Assembly: GCF_027580225.2 (NCBI RefSeq)
Contig: NC_073352.2
Coordinates: forward strand, 35,451,501 to 35,515,500
Reading direction: 5' to 3'
Length of the DNA stretch: 64,000 nt
DNA from: Misgurnus anguillicaudatus
Taxonomy: Eukaryota; Chordata; Actinopteri; Cypriniformes; Cobitidae
Shown here: positions 25,430 to 37,020 of the stretch, in pieces
Layout: every line of letters starts with the position of its first letter
How positions within the stretch are numbered: the stretch's first letter is position 1
Translations under genes and position numbers: made by a program
Notes under the pieces: generated by a model
Told to the model about the DNA's origin: nothing
Database searches by the model: none
The model's input: only the letters and a program-made list of their open reading frames with translations

Positions 25430-25840
25430 CACTGGCCGTTTCTCAATGTCAAGGATACTTCATTGGTAGGACTAGTCCTTACAAGTCACTTTCTTCAGAG
25501 GCTAGGGGAGGCTCCTCTTTAGAATTTGGAGAACACGTAAATGGAACAGGCTAGCAAGTGCACGTCATTACGTCCGTACAAAGGTGTGCTTTCGGCACTG
25601 TGCGCATAGGATTTTGGGTGATTTCAGAGTGCGAAGGACACACGTATGCATCCTTTCCTGTATATGGGATATTTTTCAACGAAGGACTCAGTCCTTGGTT
25701 GCAATTCTGAGGATCCTCGACATTGGAATAGTCCTTTGACGGATGTCGATGACATAGCATCCTTGAAATCTCCTTGAAAATCCTGGCTTCCGAGGATGAC
25801 ATTGATATTGAGAAACAGCTTGTGTGTATGTTTTGATCGT
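25430..25840. repeat. Palindromic repeat (GTTTCTCAATGTCAAGGAT ends)
   Basis: Left GGCCGTTTCTCAATGTCAAG and right GACATTGATATTGAGAAAC are mirrored; ACTAGTCCTT and AGTCCTTTGACG words recur. Related starts occur near 39172 and, more weakly, 34590-34755. It is non-coding. Confidence 0.45.
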
Positions 25841-26624
25841 CGCTCTGAATCTGATCTCTAGCAAAAGTCCTTTACAAAAACGCAATTATTTCAGCTTTTT
25901 GTTCAAAATGTGGTGTTTTTAAAGTAACCGACCCGTATTTGAAAGGTGATAACAAAAGAACAAATAAAGATGGAATGAAATGTTTGTTTGTTTGTTTGAA
26001 AGCAGATGGTCTGATCTTCCATTTGATATATTGGATGTTTATATATTTAAAAAAGAAAGATTTTCTGGAAGGCATTAAACTTTTTCAGCTGCACCAGCAA
26101 ACCTGAATGCAGTTCTTGAATTTGCCCTGTGGAGCACAAGCACATCATCTAACCCACTGAGCTGCATGTAAAGCTCTTCCTTTCAACTGATATTTTTAAA
26201 ACTACTCATGTCTGGCAGTGAAAAAAAATGAATCCGTGTCTACAGGATAATAAACAGACAGGCTTAAATGAAATGTGGACACAAAATGACATTGGTGAGA
26301 ATTATTGGAAAACAACAAACAGCGGTCAAATAATTTAATGCACAGATCAGTGTAACAGTGGGGAGCTTGTGTGCCTCTGTTCAAACGCCGACCCGTCAAC
26401 AAAGACAAACTGAAATGAGACTTGAGGTCTTTAGACGACATCAACCAGAGAACGTGATGTGTGTAACTCTCCCCCAAATAAAACTCCCCTTACCTCCCTG
26501 CAACACAGTGCCCATCTCGAGGTAACGGGTGGATATTTACTGTCGTTATTCTGGGATAGGAAACTAAAGGGACGGTGACTGAAGAGGGGAGGAAATGAAT
26601 AAACAGAATTTAAAGTGCACCTAC

Positions 26625-26828
26625 ATTGCCCATGTACTCAGAGAGCAGATCCTGCAGGGCCTGACGGACAGAGTTACATTCAGCCACGATGCGCTCGCGA
26701 CGGTCATCACGTGTACAGGAGGAGTCGGCCATGAGGGCGGCGCCACTTATAATGCTCTCCAGACGCTCCTCCAGAGAGGGCCGAAACCTCTCCTCGCTGA
26801 AATTCAGCGGGTCCACGATGATCTGCTT
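26625..26828 (-). CDS. ctnna1: ctnna1 exon 7: residues 287-354
   Basis: A 204-bp, 68-codon, phase 0-0 exon. The acceptor follows a clear pyrimidine tract (TTCTCCCTGCAG) and the donor is GTAGGT at 26624. It encodes KQIIVDPLNFSEERFRPSLE, then ERLESIISGAALMADSSCTR, and ends LSEYMGN. This is the start of the M domain. The strongly conserved SSCTRDDRRERIVAEC region leads into the helix known in the family to be the cryptic vinculin-binding site, exposed by tension. The next exon is beyond the left edge. Confidence 0.97.
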
Positions 26829-28248
26829 CTGCAGGGAGAAAAAAGAAAAAAGCATGAGCAAAAAATACAAACTAGCAAGACATGAAGATGAAGCACTTTC
26901 ACACCCTTCAAAGCCATTCAGCATTTCTTAGAAACACGAAAGTGTGATTTACACTTTCACATACCAAATGTTCAACTTTTAAAAACGTTGACAGTCACTA
27001 CGAGCTGCACGACCAGGAAGAAACACGGTGAAACAATTCTGTCTCCCCTAACACTGAGGGCACATACTATGATATTCATTAACTGGACATATCAATAATT
27101 CACAAGTTCGGAGATGATGGTCTGGGACCCTGATGCAATTTAAAGCCAATGGGTTTGCTCAATCACAGGCGGCATTAAATGGCCTTTGCTGGATTTTAAA
27201 ATGAGCCGTGTGTAACAGGCAGTGTCTTGAAAGCCATTTCGACTGTCCTCTGAGACCAAAATGAAAAAAAGAAAACAAGCGGAACAGAAATCATGTTTAA
27301 CTGCAAATTATGTAAATGATCAGACCAGGGCAGTGTGATCTCACATGGCAATACAGTTCTGCTCACGGATATCTAGTTTAATTGGTACCAGGAGCTTTAA
27401 ACAAAACTATGAACATCTTTAAAAGATCTGACATCGTCAAGCACTCTCACGATTAACCCGGTACCTTCGCTTCCAGGCGACTGATTTAAAAAAGCCCTAA
27501 GCCGCATAAAGTCAGGCGAATAGATTAAACCTAACCAGATTCTGTGTGACATACGCATCAGACGGTCAGATTCTGCTGGACTGTGGCCATGTGGTCTTAT
27601 AATCCTCAAGATGCTTTGGTAAACACTGCAGTTAGTCTAAGTGAATCTTTAAGGAAGCAACTAACCCTAAACAGCACAGCCATTTGAGTTCAGCCCGAGG
27701 CAAAAAAGTGCAGTTGTGCATATAAAGCACTGCTTGTTCTCCTGCAGAAACATTTTAGATGTCCCAAGTTTATCTTTTGAGCAATTCTCCCAGGTACATT
27801 GACTTAAGGACAACACACGGGCATTTTGAAAAATAAACTTGTCAATGTCGAGTGCAATTAGAACGAATGAGAAGAGTCATGGACATGCCAGGAAAGCGAT
27901 AGCTCAGTATGAAAATGGGCAGAACATCCAGCAGCAGACAGAATCAATCTTTAGCAATGTGAAGAGCCCGTCTGTCTGATGTCATATAGGCGGTAAAATA
28001 TTCAGCAATTCAGTTGTTAGAATCAGAGTTTATTAGCCTCATCTCATCTGACCTCCTTTGCTTGCGTGTCATGTTGGCATGGCAACAAGCATCTCTCTCT
28101 CTCTCCCATTCTGACTCACTGCAAAACTTGCTTCAGCTTCAAATTAAGCAGCAAGAAGTGATGTGGAAAAATTGCGCATGTGTGCTCAAGTTTCAGCACG
28201 GTCACCAGGAAATTAAAAGACGCACATGATCAGCGGTACCCAGCATTT

Positions 28249-28298
28249 TCTCTCGCTCTCTTTATCCCTCTCTCTCTCTTTTGCTCTCTCTCTCGCTC
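28249..28298. repeat. Imperfect CT-rich tract
   Basis: Interrupted TCTC/GCTC runs; a shorter (TC)n run lies about 160 bp to the left near 28092-28105. Confidence 0.8.
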
Positions 28299-28406
28299 GG
28301 TCATCTGGCGAGGCAATGCATACCTCTCCTTTAAAACTGCTAGTAATATAACTGAGCTATATTACCAGCTTGCCTCACCTCTGTACAGTTATAATATACA
28401 AAGGTG

Positions 28407-28749
28407 TAGGGTTGTCAAATAAAATCGGTACTAAAAAAATAAAGTCATCAGTACCATTTTTTTTAAATACTGGAACCACTGCAGAAGTGGGTCTACCAGG
28501 AACCCAAACCAGCGAGTCATCACTGATATCACTTAATTCGGATAAAAACATGTGGATGGAAACATGGCTACAGAGTCTGCGTTCACACAAACTTGAAGAC
28601 ATCTTTCTGGCCGAGATTGTGCTTTATATTTTTTAGTTTGTAACATGCACTCCACCGCAGGTCGCACTTTATCACCGCGGTGGTGCGGTGGTTATGACAA
28701 CAATCACAGCCCTACTGACTACTGAAATTTTGGTACCGTGACATCCCAA
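28407..28749. mobile_element. hAT-like element with perfect 8-bp duplication
   Basis: TAGGGTTGTCAAATAAAATC at the left pairs with ...ACCGTGACATCCCAA at the right. CAAAGGTG occurs on both sides (28399-28406 and 28750-28757). The middle includes a GC-rich CCGCGGTGGTGCGGTGG run. Confidence 0.65.
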
Positions 28750-29699
28750 CAAAGGTGTTTAACAATCTAAACAACTGAAAACAACATTTTGTCAGTGTAA
28801 AGTCTGCAACAAGACATAACAGTGCACATGGGATCATCTAAACTACAAATGGATGTTTTCACTCTGTTACCCACCACTGTAATCAAAATACCAGCATGCA
28901 GGACACCAAGTCATGTTAATAAATAGCATGAGGTCTGTCTTATCGAACCCGACACATTAACAAAATGTGTGATGCCGAAGAAATGAGACAAAAGGTTTAA
29001 AGTGTTGTGGTGATTTAAGACGATGCCTAGACAAGGTTAGTTGATCTTGGCTGATTGAAAATGTCTAAAACAAGACTAAAACCAGTTTTTATCATCAGCT
29101 GGATATCATTAAAACGAAGATACAACGATGATAATAATTCAGCTGTCCGCAGATCGATCTGCTGAGATGAGGTCTACACAAGCTTTTAAAACTCTCCTGA
29201 AAAGCAGCAAGCAAGGTCAAGAGTAAAAACTGGGCCAATCACATAGTACAGCACAATCAATATAATGGAGGTCTGAGGGTACCGATAATTCTAGCAGACG
29301 CGAGACGCGATAGAGCCGCCTGGGGCTGAGAAAAATCTTGGCATGCTTTGTGCTGAGTATTGATTAGTTGAAGAGGAAAAAAGCTGAACATTTGCTTCAC
29401 TTACAATTAACCATTATGTTACATCATTAGCCTTAGGTTGCTACAAATGCATCGCTTTGAAACCTCCCAATTCACTTACATTACTTTAGATTAATTGCTC
29501 CTCTCAAATACTTAATTTAAAAAAAAAAACAAGTATGGGAAAGAACAGCATATGTAACGATAAAAAGAAATCTATGAAATTTAATTTCACCATCTACCTT
29601 GCATGATTAAATTGTCACTTCCTAATGGTTTCGATCTCAAAGACACGGACAAGATGTCATCTAATGCAACCCTAAACATAAACAAGACACAGTGATTCG

Positions 29700-30140
29700 C
29701 AATGATATCATGCAGGAACCGAAAATAGTCCCCTTAACTTTCAATAGCAGGGGATTGTTTCAGGCAGTGCATAATATTAATACGCCTCCTGCAGCCATGT
29801 TACAGCAGTAAAGTCCTTGATTATTACGCCAGAATGAGAGTATAGTCCTAGCCATATCTGCATAGAAAATCACAACTTTTAATTTTCTGTCTGTCTTAGT
29901 ACACAATGTAACTTGCAGAGGAGTTAAGTTTTAAATAGGAAAAATATCAAAACTCTGGTTATTTTTTAGAGTGATGCTAATGGACTAACCAGATTGTATG
30001 GATTGTGCCAAGTTATGCTAAAAGTGCTGCCGCCAGACCCAGAGATCAGCTGAATGGATTACAAAACGGTAAGAATCAAATGTTTAACTCTAGGGGAGCT
30101 GGAACATGAGCATATTTAAAAAAAAAAGTGGAGTGTCCCT
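29700..30140 (-). mobile_element. TTAA-end element, one arm identifiable
   Basis: The right end GGAGTGTCCCT is followed by TTAA (30141-30144). A diverged piece of the same family lies at about 55022-55231 (ATTACAAAAAGGTAAAAATC, AAATGTTTAACTC, GTGGAATGGAGTGTCCC). The left boundary is estimated. Confidence 0.5.
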
Positions 30141-30240
30141 TTAAGATCTACTGTAATGCATGGATCTAAAATAATCTTACACATCAAATATTTTTCCCCA
30201 ACTGTTAATCAAACATTTACTTAAACATAACATTATTATA

Positions 30241-30967
30241 GGCCAGATTTACTAACAGCTTGCGCCAGTGCAAACCATAATTTTGTCATTAAATAACGAT
30301 TGTCGTGATTTACTAAAGACTTGCAGTGGATAATTAGCACTGAAAAGGTGTGGTCTAGTTATTTTTACGACTGATCTTTATTTAACGCAGAAAAAACATC
30401 TCAAACCATTTTGCGATTGAAATGTCTGCAATTGCAGCTGATAAGACAAGGCTTGGCAGAGACAGTACAAGACAGATGATTTTTTTCCACATGTAAGAGT
30501 TTATTTGTAACACCAGAAGAACAGAATTCAAAGCTACTGTTTGCCAAGCCATGTTATTTTTTTATTTGAGTCACAGGAGGAAGTCACACAGTCACCAGGC
30601 GATTCAAAACTTCTTGTAAACCTTAATTTTTTGTCCTCCGGTTCTTTTCAGTGTCCTATAGCTTTGTTAGCTGGGATTTCACACACATAATTTTCAATTG
30701 ATATGTCTGTGGTGCTGAACTCAAGCGCATCAGGTGCTGTTAGATCACCCGCACATGAGGGGCATCAGCTCTGATTATTTGCAACGCTGAACAAATTTGC
30801 ACTTCTCTTAGTAGATTGCCTGATCATTTGGGAAATCAGCTGTTGCGCCGGTGTTATTTAATTTGCGCCTTTTTAATAAACAACCCACAGATCTTCCCAC
30901 TCCCATCGGTGTATTTTTGCAATTACGCGCTCATGCTTCTTTGCCCCTTTTAGTAAATATGGCCCTT
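30241..30967. mobile_element. Inverted-repeat DNA element (GGCC-ATTTACTAA ends)
   Basis: Left GGCCAGATTTACTAACAGC mirrors right CTTTTAGTAAATATGGCC, 727 bp apart. The superfamily and duplication could not be decided. No ORF is present. Confidence 0.5.
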
Positions 30968-31306
30968 TAGCTGTGGGAACAGATATTTTTAAAACTGTAA
31001 TTCTGTGTAGATGTGTATATATCGGAGTCACACACTTGAGCATCTGTGTTCATGCTTCAGATGTGTCAGTCAGCACGAGGAAGATCATTTTCATGTCTTA
31101 TCGCTTTTAATTACTCTTAACATCAATCAGGTCCTGCACTTTATTTTCTAATTCCTGCATGTTTTAAAAACAAAAATAAAATATCAGACGTGCATGTGGA
31201 TGGAGATTTAGGACGGTACACCTTTCAGAAAACATTCAAATTAAGATAATTGTAGATGTTTATTGACTATTTAGAGCATCGAGATCACTAGACAAGTGCT
31301 TAAATA

Positions 31307-31957
31307 TAGTGATGCACCGATGTATAGGCCACACTGAAAAAAATGATTCATTGAATTTAATCAATTTTTTTAAGGTAAGTGGTTGCAATCAATTTATTTA
31401 AGCTACATTTAAACAAAAGTTTTACATTTTACTTTGCTTTACTAATCTTTTTTGTTTAAATGTAGCTTAAATAAATTGATTGCAACCACTTACCTTAAAA
31501 AAATTGATTAAATTCTAGGAATCATTTTTTTCAGTGCACCGATATTAATCGGCCGATATTTGGTGAATTTGAAACCATCGGCATATCGGCAATAGCACGA
31601 GAAAGGCCGATACCGATTGTTTATTAATTAACTGCATAAAGAAATCCATTATATGTAAAAAATGAGTTAATGTTGTTAATAAAATAAATGCTGAATAGCT
31701 AAAACCACCTTTGAAGGTTGTCATGCTGTCTTATTATATTTGTTTTAGCTTAATTGTGCCTCTCTTATTATGTTGGTCAGTTGAATGTTAATTAGATCCA
31801 ATCCATGTTCAGTAAAAATAATTTGATGCAGAAATAAACTAGCTAATAGACCAATTGTATAGTATTGTATACAAGTGTTTAATATCGGTATCGGCATCGG
31901 CCAGAAGTTGTCTGTTTAAATCGGTATCGGCCCAAAAATCCAATCGGTGCATCCCTA
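31307..31957. mobile_element. hAT-like element (TAGGGATGCACCGAT family), perfect duplication, with nested hairpin
   Basis: It starts TAGTGATGCACCGAT and ends ATCGGTGCATCCCTA, flanked by CTTAAATA on both sides (31299-31306 and 31958-31965). Sub-terminal repeats ATCGGCCGATATTTGG and GGTATCGGCCC are present. A separate ~205-bp hairpin (31332-31536) is inserted near its left end. Confidence 0.7.
31332..31536. mobile_element. Near-perfect hairpin MITE nested in hAT element
   Basis: Two ~85-90-bp arms (CACTGAAAAAAATGATTC ... AAGGTAAGTGGTTGCAATC) are reverse complements with only a few mismatches and a ~25-base loop. Its target duplication is not evident. Confidence 0.8.
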
Positions 31958-32559
31958 CTTAAATATTTTTATGAAAACCTCAATTTCCACCAAAATCGAC
32001 ACATACTTTTTCCTATCAAAATATCATTGTGCACATTTCGACTCATTTTACCTGCATGGGTCACACATAGTCCTGATAAGTAAATGGACATATGTGACAG
32101 ACATAGGCTAGTTAGAAATAAGAAGAGCGAATCAGTTGATTGTTTTTAGACTGACAGAGGATAATTGCCTGATGTAAAAGTGAAAAGGGAATGGGAGATG
32201 GGTGGGGGGAACTAGAGAGCGACTGACTCACACAGCTACACCTACAGCTCCACATGACTAATGAATTGTACATTAATCCATAAACTCCCAGATTTATTCA
32301 GAGTCAAGTGGGAAGATGAAAAAGCCAGGTGGTTTTTACCTCGAGAGGGTGAGGAAGCAAAAAACGAGAGAAAACACGCCAACCCCAGAGACAAAGCCGA
32401 TTTTAAAGATCACAGCTTCCTAAAGGGCTCCCTGAACTCTCTGAGCCAAACAACCCAAGAGACAAGATTGAAGAAACAAAGACAGCACAAAAAAACTTGA
32501 CAATAACCCACTGCTTCAATAATGAATAGGCCCCAGATTGAGGATGAAAAGTCACCCTT

Positions 32560-33010
32560 GCAAAAGAGAAAACATCAATGTGGAGACAACGGAGTGACGG
32601 GGTTCAATTTGATTTGCCGTGCTCTCTTTAGCAGGGTGACACCAGTCCTGACACCACTGTGTACTAAATCTTTCGACAGATAATCGAGGCAGGGAGAACC
32701 TGATGAGCAAAGCCTCTCGTCACAAGAGACCGAGACGGGTAGCTGCGGTGCTTGATTTGTTGCAAATTTAACAGGAGGATGCTGATGCGTCGCCTACATT
32801 GACTTTGTTTACACTTATAATTTAGAGTGGTTCTGCCTGGATGTACGTTTCCAATACACCCTCGCTCAACAGAGCGCCGTTGCTATGAGCAAGTCTAATA
32901 GACAGGCTCTAATTAGGACGTTAAAGATTAAATAAAGTAGTGTGCTAATCTCTTAAAGCCTTCGCTCATCATTATTTAATGACTAAAAGCATCCATTTCA
33001 AAGAAGCAAA
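32560..33010. promoter_or_regulatory. Candidate conserved non-coding element (intron 6)
   Basis: 450 bp without TE signatures, richer in GC than its surroundings, with CTTTGTTTACAC, CTCTAATTAGGACG, GATTAAATAAAG and CATCATTATTTAATG words. Inference only. Confidence 0.3.
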
Positions 33011-33529
33011 TAAAAATAATGTATTTTGCACATCATGGTTTTAATAAGTGCAGTCTGTAAACACACCTCGGGCATTATCAAGCATTCAATAGATTGTGTG
33101 CTGCAAGCGACTAAAAATTAGCACAAATTAAAAGCATGCAGAAAAACGAGGGCAATCTTTCACAATGATACCAGCAGTTCTTTAATGTAACTGCTTCAAT
33201 CAGTGTCAAACTAAACTTGTAAATTTCTTTAAAACATTTTGAGAAGCACCAATCGACCGGCCTTAAATCGGTGCATATTTCGTCTGATCTGAGTTTAAGT
33301 CAAAACTTAAGACATTCTTCTTTAACAAAGCATTCACATAAAATGTCCAATAAATGTACCTATCCCGCAATAGCTAGTTCACATAACTCATGTGGGTAAT
33401 ATACTTATGCCGCAATAGTTACCCTGTCTGGAACCGAGCAGATTTTAAACCACAATACTGTGTGACACTTCATTACATGCGAACGGCCCCTACGTTAATA
33501 GAATTCTGTTGCTCTCTCCCCGTCTCGCC

Positions 33530-34017
33530 CTTGACCCAGAGGACAATGAGATAAACAGACCCAGTTCTTGCTGCTGTGATGGTCATCCCACCACTGATCT
33601 ACTGACCGTCCTTTAACGTGATGCCCAGCTGATGCGCGACCAACATCCACCGGCTGAACCAGTTTAATCCGCTTACCCGTTTCATATCCTTATCGTGTTT
33701 ATATATGTATAAATATACATGTATCTCTCCCAAGGTTTTTTCTCTTCCTAGTAGTTTTCCCACAGGGTTTTTCTCCTAGGGGTTTTTTCATTCCCTGGAA
33801 AGTCAGCCAACATTGACTTAACTTAGCACTTTACTGTATACATTACATTATTACTACACTCGCTTGTACAGTTTATTATTAGCCGCTGTATTCTGCTTCT
33901 TATATTATCTATTGATTATTCTGTGTTTTCCCCTACATCTATTCATGTAAAGCTGCTTTAAAACAATAAACAATTGTGAAAAGCGCTAAATAAATAAAAT
34001 TGAATTGAAAATTGAAA
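33530..34017 (+). mobile_element. LINE/SINE 3' tail, copy 2
   Basis: The sequence ends GTGAAAAGCGCTAAATAAAT followed by an ATTGAA-type simple tail, the hallmark 3' end of an abundant fish non-LTR family. It shares the CTACTGACC...GATGCCCAGCTGATG block with the 6.1-kb copy. The 5' end is uncertain and it is non-coding. Confidence 0.55.
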
Positions 34018-35911
34018 GCTGTTCTATAAGAAAAGTCTGCATGTTGTTTTTCTTTTCATCCCATTTCACTATAATGCCTTATAAAGCTCTGTTTAGTGCT
34101 GCTACTAACGATTATTTTCATACTTGATTAATCGGGCGATTATTTTTTCAATTCATTTTTTATTATCTGCTTTTAGGGGCGTGTACACCAAGGCGTTTAC
34201 ACCTGCGACTGATGTGTTTTCAATTGTTTGCAATGAAAGCGCCGTGCTTTTAAAAAATGCCAGCAGCTGGGTGGTTTGGTCCGCACTGAGTTCTAATAAC
34301 TAAAGATCTCTATAATCAGAAGCAATAATCTGAATTTTCAACTAGAAATGTTTAGCAAATGTGAACATAAGGTCTTTATAATGTGTGTATTTAGCAGAAA
34401 GAATATGCTATTCTGTGTATGTAGTGTATTTTTCTATGGTTGATTAATTTCATATTCTGTTGGTTAGTTAAATCTACATTAACGCGTCATTTTCTAAAAT
34501 AACATGTATATTCATCTGGTTTCATATTTATTTTAATACGTCAGAAAAATCTCTGCTGTGTCCTGCTGACAGGCGCGGGGGGCATGTATAGTAGGTGATG
34601 AAAACTATGGATCCTCAGAAGGCTAGACCGTCTCATTTTATTCTCTTTGCGGACATCTGGGGCTGCGACCTTCAAAGAACGAGTGCTCACCTTCTGAGGT
34701 CGAGTACTTCGGTCTCAGCCTTCGAATTGGGATTACAGTCCTAAATTTGAGGGCTGTGTGTCAGTCGAAGCAAGAACTAACAGATTCAAACATCACAGGT
34801 CTGGAGGTCAGGAGAGGAAAGCTGTGTCCTACGAGGTACAGTTGTGAAATATCTATTACTTTAAAGTAAAGGTCACTTGTTCTCAACACAAACTCATTTA
34901 TAAAGTACTGTGTCTGGATACTCTCTGGCTTTTGAAAGAACACTGCTGATGCCATTATAATCTAATTTCTCCTTTTATAAGATCTCTATGGCAACATTAT
35001 AGTTCATGCATATCATTTGAATATTTTATATCACTAACTGATTGTTTAAAATGTTGAGAGTGCAGCAGACCAAACCGGCTCGACTAATGGTTAACATCCT
35101 ATTCTGAAAACAAATGAAAGCGGGGATAAATGAAGTATAGCTAATGATCTACTGCTACCCTTAACCTCAAATTAAATTTACAGACCGATTTTAATTCATT
35201 AGTACAAGTCAAATCAGGAAATGAAAAAATCCTTATGTAGTCAAATTTGCTAAACACTTCCATGATCTTTTGGTGCTGGTGGAAACTGTGACGGTAGTGA
35301 CCTGACTCAACTAAATAACACAAGTTTAGACTTGTGAAAGACTCTTTGACGTCAGTAGCTGGAATCTATTTGGACATACAATTGTAATATGATTCAGTGC
35401 ATGATTAAATATATTCCTGACAGCTCAATTACACATTAAATGTGTCAATAACTCACTACTCCGGTTCTCTAAAGCTTCAGAGTTTGATTTCACCTTCACC
35501 ACAGACTATAAAAACACAACCCTGTCTACATATTTAACTTTAAAGCTCCTAACATTTGTGTAAAGTTGAAAACAAGTTACAACGGTCAGACCCAATGATT
35601 AATTACTGATGATTCGGATATTACAGCGGCTGTTGATTTACAAAACCCCAATGAGGTGTACACACCAAACGTGAATTCAATGATTTGCATGCAAACAAGC
35701 AAATCAGGGAAGCGTAATCGCCACGAAAACATGCGATAATCACTTCAAAAGTGGCTTCACGCAAGTTAAAAATATTCAACTCAAGCAAAAAATGTTAAGT
35801 TAAATCTCGCAAGTAATCTAGCGAAAGGAGCACTACGCTTGTGTTTGTTGAGCCGACAGACTTCTAGGAATTGCATATTTCATAATGCTTCATTTCAGCT
35901 TTTTCCATTAA

Positions 35912-36412
35912 AGGATTACTAGACTTTCATAAAATTTCTTCACCCTCATGTCATTTAAGATGTTGGTCTTTCTTTGTTAAAAAATGTTTTTTGAGGAAAA
36001 CATTCCAGGATTTTTCTCCATATAATTGACTTTAGTGGACCTCAAAAGTTTACAGTTTCAATGCAGCTTCAAAATGACTCTTAACAATCCCAAACGAGGT
36101 ATAAGGGTCTTATCTAGCAAAACCATCAGCATTATAAATATGCACTTTAAAACCACAACTTCTCGTCTTGCACTAGCCATGTGACGTGCCAGCGTGACCT
36201 TACTTGTTACATAATCACGTCGAAAAGTCATGCATGACAAATTTTAAACTGCATTAAAACTGTACACTGTTGAGGTCCAATAAAGTCCATTATATGGAGA
36301 AAATATTTAATATAAAAAACGATTTAACAAAGAAAGACAAACATCTTGGAGGACATTTGGGTGAATAAATAATCAGATTTTTTAATTTTATTTATGAAAG
36401 TGGAGTATTCCT
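35912..36412. mobile_element. TTAA-flanked inverted-repeat element
   Basis: TTAA at 35908-35911 and 36413-36416. Ends AGGATTACTAGACTTTCATA and TATGAAAGTGGAGTATTCCT mirror each other, as do the inner AAGATGTTGGTCTTTCTTTG and CAAAGAAAGACAAACATCTT blocks. No transposase is encoded. Confidence 0.65.
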
Positions 36413-36750
36413 TTAATGTTGAATTTTACACATTTCCCCACTGCCAGACCTGGACCAAACGCGCAATTTGCCCGACAATGAAGTGGCAAGACATTACTTT
36501 GAAGAAAGCTTATATAAAGTCACAACCATTTTATGGGGTCCGTCCCAGTGCAATCAACCTACTACCTAAAATCTGTTCACTAAATGCTTACAGCGCAAAT
36601 TCTCCTCAATTACAGGGAGGCAGTTTCTCGGTTTAGCCTTAGCCGTGATATCGAATGCCAATTCTCCGCTCCCTTATTAGATGCCTATTTTGGTCTAGAT
36701 TAGAGAAAGCAGTCAAACATGTGACATCCACAGCTTGCCCAATGACTTAC

Positions 36751-37020
36751 ATCGAAGTTGTTAAGGGCATCGGCGAGCTCTCCTCCTCCTGCCGGATGAG
36801 AGAAGCCGGAGTCCTCGCTGCTGGTAGCCTGGGCTGCATTAGATATGCCAGAGACAGCATTTTGCAGTTGTTTGTAGATGAGGTCCCGGTTGGCCTTGTA
36901 GGCAGCCACATCTGGGTGCTGCAGGCAAGCGCGTGATGCAGTGTACAGCATGGGAACGTTCCTCTGAAGGACGCCACGGGCCGCTGCCATTTGGTCTTTG
37001 TGATGGACGTCCTTGAGCTC
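36751..37020 (-). CDS. ctnna1: ctnna1 exon 6: residues 197-286
   Basis: A 270-bp, 90-codon, phase 0-0 exon, with acceptor TATATGACAG and donor GTAAGT. It starts ELKDVHHKDQMAAARGVLQR, passes through YTASRACLQHPDVAAYKANR, and ends in a Gly-rich linker and ELADALNNFD. It covers the end of the N-terminal bundle and the linker to the M domain. The linker (SSEDSGFSHPAGGG) differs from mammals, as is usual for this flexible part. Confidence 0.95.

Larger units (their letters stand above)
1..26624 (-). other. ctnna1 intron 7 (partial), host of lrrtm2
   Basis: At least 26.6 kb of intron. Apart from lrrtm2 at the far end it contains no exon I can recognise. It holds TE fragments (3.5-4.4, 5.9-6.5, 8.4-9.5, 13.3-13.7, 15.1-15.8, 17.0-17.4, 19.35-19.86, 21.7-22.0, 22.7-23.3 and 24.5-25.0 kb) and repeat-poor blocks at 14.1-14.4 and 20.9-21.2 kb. 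Stretches such as 6.9-8.3, 9.8-11.5, 12.2-13.2 and 15.9-17.0 kb show nothing I can assign. ORFs here are all under about 140 codons and match no family. Confidence 0.85.
26829..36750 (-). other. ctnna1 intron 6
   Basis: 9.9 kb. It contains hAT-like elements at 28.4 and 31.3 kb, other inverted-repeat elements (29.7-30.14, 30.24-30.97 and 35.9-36.4 kb), a LINE/SINE tail near 33.5-34.0 kb and a repeat-poor block at 32.56-33.01 kb. No exon is seen. Confidence 0.85.

Noticed and set aside
26595..26931. Plus-strand ORFs opposite ctnna1 exon 7
   Set aside because: They are antisense shadows of a strongly conserved catenin exon; the minus-strand reading is unmistakable.
28480..28640. Possible hAT transposase N terminus inside the 28.4-kb element
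   Set aside because: Only a short open stretch is present, with no BED zinc-finger cysteines or catalytic region.
33235..33285. Tiny CACCGAT...ATCGGTGCA inverted pair
   Set aside because: It resembles the ends of the TAGGGATGCACCGAT family but is only about 50 bp, with no target duplication; too small to call.
36655..36936. Plus-strand ORF opposite ctnna1 exon 6
   Set aside because: Shadow of exon 6; no family resemblance and no splice support.
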